From Ignavibacteria bacterium (lineage in GTDB: Bacteria > Bacteroidota > Ignavibacteria > Ignavibacteriales > Ignavibacteriaceae): 57,153 nt of DNA. A program made the translations under genes and the position numbers. Where the stretch lies: positions 1 through 57,153 of the forward strand of contig JAJTBZ010000072.1 in assembly GCA_021286645.1 (NCBI GenBank). Direction: 5' to 3'. Below the pieces are notes generated by a model. The model was not told where the DNA came from, searched no databases, and saw nothing but the letters and a program-made list of their open reading frames with translations. This document shows positions 1 through 7,769 of this stretch, piece after piece (the first letter of the stretch is position 1; every line of letters begins with the position of its first letter).

Positions 1-33
1 GCCCGCGTCATTTGGCGCGGGCTGTTGTGTTTT
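1..33 (+). terminator. Hairpin at the left edge, probable terminator of a gene outside the window
   Basis: Perfect 7-bp stem GCCCGCG/CGCGGGC with an 8-base loop, followed by the T-rich stretch TGTTGTGTTTT. It would end a plus-strand transcript entering from the left, but that gene is not visible. Confidence 0.55.
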
Positions 34-100
34 AAATAAATCTCTGCTATATTGGGAAAAACTATAGCGCCGAACTGATGAGGAAAATTGAATTGGTGGT

Positions 101-292
101 GTGAAGGTTATTCGTGAAGACTTTTTCGGTCAATACAAGAATGAACAGAAAACCAGATCGAAACTTATTTACATGATGGCAAAAAAAGCTCAGATATTAT
201 ATGTAATTAATTTTATTGGCGGTGAAGAATGTTATGCTGCCAATAAGGCGGCCATTGAAGAAGTGTTTGATAGCTGGCAGATTTTTCCATAA
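101..292 (+). CDS. Small hypothetical protein (63 aa), doubtful
   Basis: Not recognised. The open frame begins just after an in-frame TGA at 89-91, and its only reasonable start is GTG at 101. AGGAAAA lies about 14 bases upstream, so ribosome binding would be weak. The product is small and mixed charged/hydrophobic, with no signal peptide or known motif. An ATG in another frame at 78 gives a very short peptide that stops at 104, so a decayed or frameshifted 5' end is possible. It is followed by a strong hairpin at 362-398, which is mild support for a transcribed unit. It could equally be a spurious frame. Confidence 0.35.
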   Translation: MKVIREDFFGQYKNEQKTRSKLIYMMAKKAQILYVINFIGGEECYAANKAAIEEVFDSWQIFP

Positions 293-361
293 GCAGAATT
301 TGTATCAGTGTAGATTTCTCAATTTTCCTATGTGAAATTGAGATGAGGAGAGGAAAGGCAT

Positions 362-398
362 AAACCCCCGCCCGCAGTATATCGCGGACCGGGGGTTT
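362..398. terminator. Bidirectional terminator hairpin
   Basis: Arms AAACCCCCG (362-370) and CGGGGGTTT (390-398) pair perfectly, and a shorter internal CCGC/GCGG can also form. It lies between a plus-strand frame on the left and the convergent minus-strand gene at 448-771, and it can serve both directions. Confidence 0.75.
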
Positions 399-447
399 GT
401 GGTTTTATCGCGGAGTAAGTGCGATACTACATTATTTCGGAAATATA

Positions 448-771
448 TTACCGTACAATTCTTGGTCTGTTATGTTTCAGGCGCCAGATATCTTTCGAGG
501 CCTGTTTCTGTTCGGCTTTAATCATTCTTCGTTCTGCTTTGGTTACTTTTCCATCGGCTTTTACCATTAATTTTGTTCGTTCAATGGTGCGTTGTTCCTG
601 CTGCAAGGCTCGGGCTTCGCGGGGCGTTAGTTCGCCCGAACGAACACCCTGATGTATTCGCTGTTCCTGCTTTGCCTGTGTTTGGTTAACACCGGGAGTC
701 CGGGTCTGTGCAAATGTGGCGGATACTGCTATAGCGAGTATTATTACGGTACTAAAAACGAAATTTTTCAT
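448..771 (-). CDS. Small secreted basic helical protein, uncharacterised
   Basis: Start ATG at 771 is chosen because AAAGG lies 7 bases upstream; an in-frame TTG two codons earlier sits too close to that site. The product has a signal peptide (MKNFVFSTVIILAIAVSATFAQ, cut here to its two halves: MKNFVFSTV and a hydrophobic core ending ATFAQ). The mature part is about 85 residues, highly charged and rich in Glu, Arg and Lys, with a GELTPREA segment followed by a KADGKVTKAERR segment. This resembles a widespread uncharacterised family of exported small helical proteins whose two similar half-motifs look EF-hand- or TerB-like in spacing, though a metal-binding role is unproven. It is a single-gene unit ending at the 362-398 hairpin. 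Confidence 0.75.
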   Translation of the reverse strand: MKNFVFSTVIILAIAVSATFAQTRTPGVNQTQAKQEQRIHQGVRSGELTPREARALQQEQRTIERTKLMVKADGKVTKAERRMIKAEQKQASKDIWRLKHNRPRIVR

Positions 772-1047
772 TGCCAAACCTTTCTGATTATTCGTGCTTT
801 CAAAGGATTTGACATGGGTATAGAATGAAAGGTTTAAAATATTCTATCATGAACAAATTTTTTAAACTTAGGGCATGAGAAAAATATGAATTAACAGGAC
901 AGCAGGATCTAACCTGCCAAAGAGAAATAGTAATTTTACTAAAAAAAAAGAATTTACTTTCGACTACACGGGAAATGTAGTAAATTCCTGTTGAATTGCA
1001 TCAGTACTCTGATGCAGGCCGTTTCCCGAAAAACTGTTGAGGTTTCA

Positions 1048-1476
1048 ATGAGTAATCCCAGGCTCAGTATTATTGTCGGTTATATTGTTATTGCAGTTGT
1101 ATGTGCCTTCCCGCATGCACGTAATGTTTCTGCGCGTAAACTATCGGGGCATGAGACGAGAGTCTCGCACCTGGTTCGCCTGCAGGATAAATTAGAGCAT
1201 AGCATTGCAACGCAGCAACGAAAAATTGAAGATCTTAAGAAGTCACTCGTTGAGTTGAAGAAACGTATTTCTGAACGTGTGAAACTCGAGATTCAGCAGA
1301 AAGAACTTGACATTAAGAAACTGAAGGAGGCATTGCGGTTGGTGAAAGAGGAAGAAAAATCAAGGGAACGTAAGGAGAACGAACGCAGGAAAGACCGGCA
1401 TATCGTAAGACTTGAAAATTCTATTCAACGGCTGGACAGGGAATTGGCGGAGTTGAAAAAAGTAAAAGCGAATTAA
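1048..1476 (+). CDS. Exported coiled-coil protein of unknown function
   Basis: The frame is open from a TTG at 991, but ATG at 1048 is preferred: GAGG sits 5 bases upstream and the resulting N-terminus is a clean membrane or signal segment (hydrophobic residues about 7-22, then a PHARNVSA cleavage-like region). The remaining roughly 110 residues are almost pure heptad-type coiled coil rich in Lys, Glu, Leu and Arg. Such proteins often act as periplasmic spacers or murein-associated lipoprotein-like factors, but no specific family is recognised. The gene is monocistronic and ends at the strong hairpin at 1477-1506. Confidence 0.75.
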   Translation: MSNPRLSIIVGYIVIAVVCAFPHARNVSARKLSGHETRVSHLVRLQDKLEHSIATQQRKIEDLKKSLVELKKRISERVKLEIQQKELDIKKLKEALRLVKEEEKSRERKENERRKDRHIVRLENSIQRLDRELAELKKVKAN

Positions 1477-1506
1477 AAAGAGGCGCCCGAAACGGCGCCT
1501 CTTTTT
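1477..1506. terminator. Strong bidirectional Rho-independent terminator
   Basis: AAAAAGAGGCGCC and GGCGCCTCTTTTT form a near-perfect 12-13 bp stem with a short CGAAAC loop, A-rich on the left and T-rich on the right. It serves both the plus-strand coiled-coil gene and the convergent histidine kinase at 1519. Confidence 0.9.
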
Positions 1507-1518
1507 GCAATTTTTGCG

Positions 1519-2805
1519 TTAAGCTGTTGCCGCGGTTATTGAGGGGAGCGAAATTGTAAATTCGGTAAAGCTTCCGGGTTCGCTGGTAACTTCAATTGTG
1601 CCGCCATTTTTTTCAACGAACTGTTTACACAGAATTAACCCCAGGCCTGAACCTTTATGCGGCGAATTGCCAACTTTGCTGTTCGTATCAATGCGAAACA
1701 ACTTGCCAATATCTTCCTTACTGATTCCTATACCATGATCCCGTAACCGAATAATCACCCTTCCATTATCTTCATCAGCGGAAATATGTATTGCCTCGCC
1801 GTCCCGATTAAATTTAACAGCATTGTTAACCAGATTGCGTAATACCAGAGTAATGGTCTGCTCATCGGCCAGTATTATAGTTTCAGCAGAGATATTGCAG
1901 GTGAGTTCCATATTTCGTTGCCGCGCGAGCGGTGAATAGAGATCAATAAGGTCACTGACTATGGGTAATAGCTGAACGGGGACAGGGGCAATTGTAAGCT
2001 CGCCCAGTTGTGTGCGCGACCAGGCCAGCAGGTTTTCTACCAGGCGGTATGCTTTCTTGGCGCTATCGGCAACATCCTGAATAAATGAGTACTTTTCTTC
2101 ATCGGTTAACTCGGGATACATTGTTATCAGGGTATCGGTAAATCCCAGAATCGAGGCAAAGGGGCTGCGCAGGTCATGCGAGATAATGCTGAAAAAGCGG
2201 TCTTTGGTAGCATTTGCTTCCCTTAGGCGTTGTTCCGATTCTACCAGGGCTTTTTCCGCTGCCCGCTTCTCGGTAATATCGTTAATTACACCAATAACAC
2301 CGGCGACACTGCCATCCATGTTCTTCACAATCGATTTGCTGATCACTACTTCTTTCTGGCTGCCGTTCTTATCGGTAATAACTGCTTCGTAGTTAATCAT
2401 CTCCGGATCATCATCTGTTTCTTCGGTGGGTATATCTTCACCCTCAATTGGGAACTCGGGCATGATGTTGCCAAGAATGTTAAATTTTATTTCATCGGCT
2501 GTCATACCCAACAGCGCTTCAAAATATTTATTACAGCCCATAACAACGGCGTCGGTATCGGCAAAATAGGCCGGCACGGTCATGTTGTTAAGCATCGCGA
2601 TGACGTAGTCGCTATAAAGATTGGTAATATCGGAACCAAGCAGCTGGCCGAAAATTTCACCGAAACCTTCCATGCCTAAAGCCATAGCGGAACTATCGTC
2701 TGCCTGCTCTGCATTTACCGGAATTTCTTTAATAATAGATTCTAACTCAGTAACCCGCTGAATCAGTTCTTCTTTACTGTACTCTGAATAATCAGGTGTA
2801 TCCAT
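1519..2805 (-). CDS. PAS-domain sensor histidine kinase (orphan)
   Basis: Cytoplasmic sensor kinase of 428 residues without transmembrane segments. Residues about 65-180 form a PAS fold ending in the typical linker NDITEKRAAEKAL. The dimerisation/phosphoacceptor domain carries FFSIISHDLRSP with the phosphorylatable His at 210. The C-terminal ATPase has an N box (LVNNAVKFN), a G1 box (DHGIGIS) and a G2 box (GSGLGL). There is an acidic inter-domain insert (EDIPTEETDDD) around residues 120-134 inside the PAS region. No response regulator is adjacent, so its partner is unknown. The 149-bp gap to the divergent DinB-type gene at 2955 presumably carries both promoters. Confidence 0.93.
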   Translation of the reverse strand: MDTPDYSEYSKEELIQRVTELESIIKEIPVNAEQADDSSAMALGMEGFGEIFGQLLGSDITNLYSDYVIAMLNNMTVPAYFADTDAVVMGCNKYFEALLGMTADEIKFNILGNIMPEFPIEGEDIPTEETDDDPEMINYEAVITDKNGSQKEVVISKSIVKNMDGSVAGVIGVINDITEKRAAEKALVESEQRLREANATKDRFFSIISHDLRSPFASILGFTDTLITMYPELTDEEKYSFIQDVADSAKKAYRLVENLLAWSRTQLGELTIAPVPVQLLPIVSDLIDLYSPLARQRNMELTCNISAETIILADEQTITLVLRNLVNNAVKFNRDGEAIHISADEDNGRVIIRLRDHGIGISKEDIGKLFRIDTNSKVGNSPHKGSGLGLILCKQFVEKNGGTIEVTSEPGSFTEFTISLPSITAATA

Positions 2806-2954
2806 AGCCGAATAAATTTGTGATGAAATGTGAATAACAAAATACTAATTCCCGCTGAAATTTATTATGATTAATTACCGTTTTTATCTACCCGGAACTT
2901 CGTGTATTTTACAAAGGTTATTACAGGAAACCCGAACGAATAGTTGGAGTATAT

Positions 2955-3458
2955 ATGACTACTGAAATGAAAGAGATGCTGCTGCGGCAAATGTGCGCGG
3001 CTATTGATATGCTTGAGAATGCCATGGATGTTTGTCCCGATGATTTATGGGATGAAGGCGGAGAGCAGCCGCAGTTTTGGTATATAGCGTATCACGCGTT
3101 GTTCTGGCTCGATTTTTATTCATCAGAATCTATAGAAGGATATCAGCCGCCCGTGCCTTTCAACCTGGATGAGATGGATCCGGCAGGGTTATACCCTGAC
3201 CGCGTGTACACTCGTGAGGAATTATTAACCTACCTGGAATTCGGCAGGAATAAGGTAAAAGCTGCAATTGGAAACCTGACTGCAGAAAAAGCGTTGAGCC
3301 GTTTTGTGTTTGGTACGCTTGATATTAGCTATGGTGAAATGTTTTTATACAATATGCGGCATGTTCAGCATCATGCAGCGCAGCTAAATCAGTTGCTTCG
3401 TTTGCATAAGCAGAATGCCCCTCGCTGGGTGCGGCAGGGCAGAATAATATTAAATTAA
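2955..3458 (+). CDS. DinB/DfsB-family four-helix protein
   Basis: The 167-residue product fits the DinB superfamily of four-helix-bundle metal proteins (S-transferase-like or stress-induced, often thiol dependent). The expected metal-binding His set is visible: His47 in AYHALFW and the C-terminal pair His136/His140 in RHVQHHAAQL. GGAG six bases upstream supports the ATG. It is a single-gene unit closed by the hairpin at 3466-3490. The family is functionally heterogeneous, so no substrate can be assigned. Confidence 0.88.
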   Translation: MTTEMKEMLLRQMCAAIDMLENAMDVCPDDLWDEGGEQPQFWYIAYHALFWLDFYSSESIEGYQPPVPFNLDEMDPAGLYPDRVYTREELLTYLEFGRNKVKAAIGNLTAEKALSRFVFGTLDISYGEMFLYNMRHVQHHAAQLNQLLRLHKQNAPRWVRQGRIILN

Positions 3459-3465
3459 AGCGTTA

Positions 3466-3497
3466 AACCGCCCCGTGCCCCGGGGCGGTTCGCGTTT
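3466..3497 (+). terminator. Rho-independent terminator after the DinB-type gene
   Basis: Ten-base-pair GC-rich stem AACCGCCCCG/CGGGGCGGTT with a 5-base loop, followed by CGCGTTT. A frame that begins inside this stem (3475-3678) is not credible as a gene. Confidence 0.8.
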
Positions 3498-3674
3498 AGT
3501 TCCTTCCCCGAACAGAATAGCCGATCCCCCGTTATTTTGCTGCCGGGTATCAGCTGCAACAGCCTTCCACATGATGCAAAAACCGCCTGCAGTATTACCA
3601 CAAACTTCCGCAGTTAATGTGGAACCAGTACCGCTGCCGGATGGTTATCTGAATTATAGTAATTTGGAGAGAAG

Positions 3675-4388
3675 ATGAGAAGTGCTGACTATGGTACTGA
3701 TGCACCGGGTGTAATACGTAATTTGTTACTTTGTTCAATGGCCGCGTTATTGGTTTTCCTTTTTGCTCCTCGAGTGGTAATTGGCAATGTAATAATTGAA
3801 ACCGGGGGATTTATCTGGATGTCTATTAGTTGTGGTACGCCTGCCATTCTTATGCTTTTGTATAGCCGTTTTGGAAAATTCAAGCACAGGGATGCTATGC
3901 TTGCCCTGGTAGAGTGGGAGGGGAATGAACAGGTGCTTGATATTGGAACCGGCCGCGGCCTGCTGGCAATCGGGGCGGCGAAAAAGCTGAGTACCGGGAA
4001 TGTAACGGGCATTGATATTTGGAACCGGGAAGATCTTTCCAACAACAGCGAAGTAAACACGATGGAAAACGCGCGCCTCGAGGGAGTTGCCGATCGTGTC
4101 CGGGTTATTAGTATGGATGCAAGGAAGCTCGAATTCGCGGATGAATCATTCAATATTATTGTTAGTAATCTGTGCCTGCATAACATTTATGATACTGATG
4201 AACGCGAGAAGGCACTTCGTGAAATTGTTCGTGTATTGAAAAAGGGCGGGACGGGATTAATCTGCGATTTTCAACATGTCTCCGAGTATGAAAAAATATT
4301 TTCGGCCAGCGGTCTTCGTGTAGAGAAAATTCGTGGTTCTGTGTTGGCCACATTTCCCCCTCTCACGACACTACGTATCAGCAAGTGA
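3675..4388 (+). CDS. Membrane-anchored class I SAM-dependent methyltransferase
   Basis: GGAGA directly precedes the ATG. The first 65 residues contain two hydrophobic segments (about 16-36 and 44-63), after which a Rossmann methyltransferase domain begins. Motif I is VLDIGTGRG (residues 87-95), followed by the acidic GIDIW strand, SMDARKLEF (motif II region) and IIVSNLCLHNI (motif III). A membrane-tethered methyltransferase of this layout is common among uncharacterised proteins acting on lipids or quinones, but the substrate is unknown. The C-terminus is short (237 aa). It precedes the glycosyltransferase at 4510 by 121 bp and may or may not be cotranscribed with it. Confidence 0.85.
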   Translation: MRSADYGTDAPGVIRNLLLCSMAALLVFLFAPRVVIGNVIIETGGFIWMSISCGTPAILMLLYSRFGKFKHRDAMLALVEWEGNEQVLDIGTGRGLLAIGAAKKLSTGNVTGIDIWNREDLSNNSEVNTMENARLEGVADRVRVISMDARKLEFADESFNIIVSNLCLHNIYDTDEREKALREIVRVLKKGGTGLICDFQHVSEYEKIFSASGLRVEKIRGSVLATFPPLTTLRISK

Positions 4389-4509
4389 GTCAGGTCTATG
4401 CCGGGGGGTATATCGCCTTCAGGAAATAGCGGGGGATTTAGTATCTTGTGAATCCGGATAAAAACATTTATCCTCTTGCAGATATAAGGTTTTAACAAGG
4501 TAGTAGTAC

Positions 4510-5334
4510 ATGAGCATTCGTGTTTCCGTAATCGCGGCATTTTATAATAAGATTGACTTTCTTAAGCTTACTTTGGCGGGTTTTGCATGCCAAAGCAATA
4601 CTGATTTTGAATTTGTTGTTGCCGATGACGGGTCTAACGAAAATACCATTGCATGGCTGAACAAACAATTGCCGTCCTATCCATTTATAAATAAACATGT
4701 ATGGCACGAAGATAAAGGGTGGCGAAAAAATGCAATTTTGAATAAAGCCTTAATGGAAGCAAGCGGCGAGTATATTATTATTATTGATTCCGACTGTGTG
4801 CCTCATCCCTGTTTCGTTGAAGATCATTTACGATTTGCCCGGAAAGGGGAAGTGCTTGCCGGGCGCCGGGTGCATCTTTCAGAAAAACTCACCTCGCGTT
4901 TAACTGAAAAAAACATTAGCGAAGGATACCTGGAAAGGCATATACCATTTATGTTTTTTGATAGCCTACGTAAAGGTACGTATGATGTTGAAAAGGGCAT
5001 ACGGGTAACCTCGCCTTTTTTACGGAAGATAGCCGATAGAAAAAACAGGGGGTTGCTGGGGAGTAATTTTTCCACGTACCGGCAGGATTTTTTGGATATA
5101 AACGGTTTTGATGAACGATATGTTGCCCCCTCCATCGGTGAGGATACCGATATACAGTACCGGTTTGAAAAAGCAGGTAAAAAGATACATTCGGTAAATA
5201 ATATGGCCGTGCAATACCACCTGTATCACAAAATACTAAATCATCCTGCGGAGAATATCGAATTGTTCCGGGAAGTACAGGCGGCAGGTAATTACTGGAC
5301 CCCGTTTGGGATTAAGAAAACACCCGCCGCGTAA
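4510..5334 (+). CDS. GT-A family 2 glycosyltransferase with galactosyltransferase-like C-terminal domain
   Basis: Cytoplasmic GT2 enzyme transferring a sugar from a nucleotide donor. Residues 1-100 carry the nucleotide-binding fold (VSVIAAFYNK, VVADDGSN) and the metal-binding DSD triad at 93-95. The C-terminal half has the GGFDE-like segment (DINGFDERY) and the catalytic ED motif in GEDTDIQYRF, typical of the Glyco_transf_7C domain of chondroitin- and galactosyltransferase-type enzymes. AAGG lies about 9 bases before the ATG. No other polysaccharide genes surround it, so the acceptor is unknown. The gene is convergent with the one at 5349, only 14 bp away, with no obvious terminator between them. 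Confidence 0.9.
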   Translation: MSIRVSVIAAFYNKIDFLKLTLAGFACQSNTDFEFVVADDGSNENTIAWLNKQLPSYPFINKHVWHEDKGWRKNAILNKALMEASGEYIIIIDSDCVPHPCFVEDHLRFARKGEVLAGRRVHLSEKLTSRLTEKNISEGYLERHIPFMFFDSLRKGTYDVEKGIRVTSPFLRKIADRKNRGLLGSNFSTYRQDFLDINGFDERYVAPSIGEDTDIQYRFEKAGKKIHSVNNMAVQYHLYHKILNHPAENIELFREVQAAGNYWTPFGIKKTPAA

Positions 5335-5348
5335 AAATTTTACTTCAT

Positions 5349-5822
5349 TTACAGTGTATAATGCATGCCAAGGCGTAAACCGTGGTCTTTGCCTACCATA
5401 TACCGAACGGAAAAGGCTAACGGTGCAGTAATGTGCATGCCAACCCCCGCACCGAAAATTATTCCCGAATTGGTTGTGCGCGAATCGTTTGCCGCGGCAG
5501 AACTCCGCTCATGAGTAATATGGCCGCCTATCTGTAACACAGTAAAATATGGCCTGTCCTGAACCCAAAAATTATAAGATTCAGCGTTAATTTCGAACCG
5601 GTCCCTGGTTTCTACACTGGAACCTGAATTCCAGTTTGAACCGGTATAGTAACCGGCTCCCAGGCGAAACGAAACTTTTTCGTGATTCCAGGTACGTACC
5701 TGGTAGCTGCCGGAAATGCCCATCAGAGTACCATTACCATTAATATGGTAGGCAGTACCCGCAGTAAAGCTCTGTGCCAATACAGCAACAGAAAATACTA
5801 TACAATACACTAAAATTTTCAT
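5349..5822 (-). CDS. Small outer-membrane beta-barrel-like protein
   Basis: The true start is taken as ATG at 5822 (GAGAGG just upstream) rather than the longer open frame to 5870. The product has a signal peptide (MKILVYCIVFSVAVLAQ) and about 140 residues of alternating aromatic/polar strands such as GISGSYQVRTW, SFRLGAGYYTG and GIIFGAGVGMHI, ending in an aromatic-Thr-Leu C-terminus. The pattern fits a small 8-stranded OmpA/OmpW-like barrel. No specific family or ligand can be named. It lies divergent to the M48 protease gene at 6055. Confidence 0.75.
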   Translation of the reverse strand: MKILVYCIVFSVAVLAQSFTAGTAYHINGNGTLMGISGSYQVRTWNHEKVSFRLGAGYYTGSNWNSGSSVETRDRFEINAESYNFWVQDRPYFTVLQIGGHITHERSSAAANDSRTTNSGIIFGAGVGMHITAPLAFSVRYMVGKDHGLRLGMHYTL

Positions 5823-6054
5823 ACATCCTCTCTGGAAATTACATTCAAGCGAACACAGTTTTCTTCCCACTGAAATGTAGCTATTTTTTATGCTGAAATC
5901 AAGCGGGTGTATTGAACCGCACGTTGTGCACTTGCATAGTTACCGGGGGCTGTGTAAATTGATGGTATATAGATTTAATTTCTTGCATATACCGGAATTT
6001 GTCTGCCGGTGTATTCTTACGGCATTTATTTTCACTTATTAATAGGGATATAGA

Positions 6055-6858
6055 ATGAAACGTTTAGTTACGGGTCTTATTATTTTATCCACTTTCTTGT
6101 TTCAACAATGTACTACAGTTCCCCTTACCGGCCGCTCGCAGCTTAGCTTAGTATCATCGGCAACCATGCAATCATTAAGTTACCAACAGTATGGCGACTT
6201 TATGAAAACAGCAAAAAGGAGCTCGGACCAACGTAATTTCCAGATGGTGGTAACTGTTGGCAGAAATATTCAGTATGCTGTTGAAGACTATATGCGTCAA
6301 AGTAAACTTTCTGATCAGTTGAAGGGGTATGCCTGGGAATATAATCTGGTAGATGATAAGCAGGTAAACGCATGGTGCATGCCTGGTGGTAAGGTTGTTG
6401 TATATTCAGGTATTTTACCAATTACCATGAACGAAACCGGCCTGGCCGTTGTGTTGGGGCATGAGATTGCCCACGCAATTGCCAAACATGGCGATGAAAG
6501 AATGAGTCAGGGCTTGTTAACGCAATTGGGCGGGGCGGTATTGGATAAAGCGTTGGAAAAACAGCCAGCTCTGACACGTCAGCTTGCAATGACTGCATTT
6601 GGTCTCGGTGCGCAACTCGGGGTGTTGTTACCATTTAGCAGGTTGCATGAAAGTGAAGCTGACCGTCTCGGACTGATTTTTATGGCAATGGCGGGTTACG
6701 ATCCTCATGAAGCAGTTGGTTTGTGGCAGCGTATGGCGCAGTTGCATGCCGGCAGTGCTCCACCGGAATTCTTAAGTACACACCCTTCAGATAATACGCG
6801 TATAGCGGCTATTCAGAAAGAGTTACCTGAAGCAATGAAATATTACAGGAAAAGGTAA
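6055..6858 (+). CDS. M48-family zinc metalloprotease lipoprotein
   Basis: Small periplasmic M48 peptidase resembling LoiP/BepA-type enzymes that degrade misassembled outer-membrane proteins. The N-terminus is a lipoprotein signal with lipobox LFQQC and predicted lipidated Cys19. The zinc site HEIAH is at residues 136-140, and the third ligand lies in the downstream HESEADRLG segment (about 198-206). A THPSDNTRI motif near the C-terminus is also typical of the family. Length 267 aa is usual for the short, TPR-less form. The start is supported by AGGGAT upstream. It is monocistronic and followed by a clear terminator at 6877-6915. Confidence 0.93.
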   Translation: MKRLVTGLIILSTFLFQQCTTVPLTGRSQLSLVSSATMQSLSYQQYGDFMKTAKRSSDQRNFQMVVTVGRNIQYAVEDYMRQSKLSDQLKGYAWEYNLVDDKQVNAWCMPGGKVVVYSGILPITMNETGLAVVLGHEIAHAIAKHGDERMSQGLLTQLGGAVLDKALEKQPALTRQLAMTAFGLGAQLGVLLPFSRLHESEADRLGLIFMAMAGYDPHEAVGLWQRMAQLHAGSAPPEFLSTHPSDNTRIAAIQKELPEAMKYYRKR

Positions 6859-6876
6859 TTATATTATTGAAAATGG

Positions 6877-6915
6877 AAAACCCCTGAAGACCCAAAGGTA
6901 TCAGGGGTTTTTTAT
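6877..6915. terminator. Bidirectional Rho-independent terminator
   Basis: AAAACCCCTGA (6877-6887) pairs with TCAGGGGTTTT (6901-6911) followed by further T residues; the other strand also ends in TTTT. It serves the protease gene and the convergent small gene at 6944. Confidence 0.9.
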
Positions 6916-6943
6916 TGAAAAAGTTTTGAGAAATAATTGGAAA

Positions 6944-7150
6944 TTATTCCAAAATACCATCAACCGGACGGGATTTCAGCGATTCCAGGATGCTGAAAAA
7001 TACGATATCAATCTCACTCTTGGATTTAAATGTATATTCCAGATATTCATCAACTGATATATAAAGTTTAATACTTACCGAAGCGTCATCTTTAACTACT
7101 TTGAGCACCCGGGTAAAGTTTATCAGTTCATCCGCAATTTCAATCCACAT
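6944..7150 (-). CDS. Small cytoplasmic protein (68 aa), uncharacterised
   Basis: A very good ribosome site (GAGGAG, 5-6 bases before ATG) marks this as a real gene. The product begins MWIEIADELINFTRV and alternates hydrophobic and charged residues, consistent with a small beta-rich domain followed by a C-terminal helix (EIDIVFFSILESLKS). No signal peptide or cysteine is present. It resembles short conserved proteins of Bacteroidota that begin with MW(I/V) and have no assigned function, a similarity judged by eye only. It shares the bidirectional terminator at 6877-6915 with the protease gene. Confidence 0.7.
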   Translation of the reverse strand: MWIEIADELINFTRVLKVVKDDASVSIKLYISVDEYLEYTFKSKSEIDIVFFSILESLKSRPVDGILE

Positions 7151-7306
7151 AACTGCTCCTCAAATTAAGTGTAATTCCTATTTCCTATTGTCGAATAATA
7201 TAGAAAATTCTTTATAGAGAAAACGAATAAAACTCCGAAAAGCGAAAAATTAATTGCCAACGGAAATAATTCGTATGGTTTTTATGCTTTTGTGAATAGG
7301 TTTTAA

Positions 7307-7543
7307 TTATAAGGTAATATAGACACAATCGCCGTCATGGACGGTTTCTGTCTGATATTCTTCACCATCAACATGGAAAGTAATTTCCAATTCCTCTTCC
7401 AGTTCAAATGACACATCCCCGGCATCATTCGTGTATCCTTTTAGCCAGGTACTGGCCGGCCAGCTATGGATATCGAGAAAAACACTAACATTCGCGGCAT
7501 TCGATCCATCTTCGTACTCGACATGAACGGTAAACTCAATCAT
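7307..7543 (-). CDS. Small Ig/transthyretin-like domain protein (78 aa)
   Basis: Start ATG at 7543 is preferred over an upstream in-frame start at 7615 because AGAGGG lies 7 bases before it. The product is one small all-beta domain: an EYEDGSNAANVSVFL strand pair, then GYTNDAGDVSFEL, the characteristic 'TDxxGxxxF' turn of Cna-B/CarboxypepD_reg/transthyretin-like domains, then a strongly acidic C-terminal half. There is no signal peptide or membrane segment, which is unusual because such domains are normally parts of exported proteins. The function is unknown. Confidence 0.7.
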   Translation of the reverse strand: MIEFTVHVEYEDGSNAANVSVFLDIHSWPASTWLKGYTNDAGDVSFELEEELEITFHVDGEEYQTETVHDGDCVYITL

Positions 7544-7769
7544 GGTACACCCTCTTTTATGAAATGAATGAATTACGGCACCCGAAAAATTACGGGAAAG
7601 GGAAGTGAAAAACAACTGTGCGCGCCGGTAACTTTAACGGGCTTTTACATGCGTTTCACCCTGTTAGTGAATGAATTGCGCGAACATCTCGCGTATTTGA
7701 TTATTTCTTTATTCCGGTAAAAAGAATTTAAGTATTTTGCGTAACTAAATTTTTCATAAGGATAGTTCT

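Noticed and set aside
3475-3678. 67-residue open frame
   Set aside because: It begins inside a terminator hairpin, has no ribosome site and no protein-like composition; the methyltransferase start at 3675 follows.
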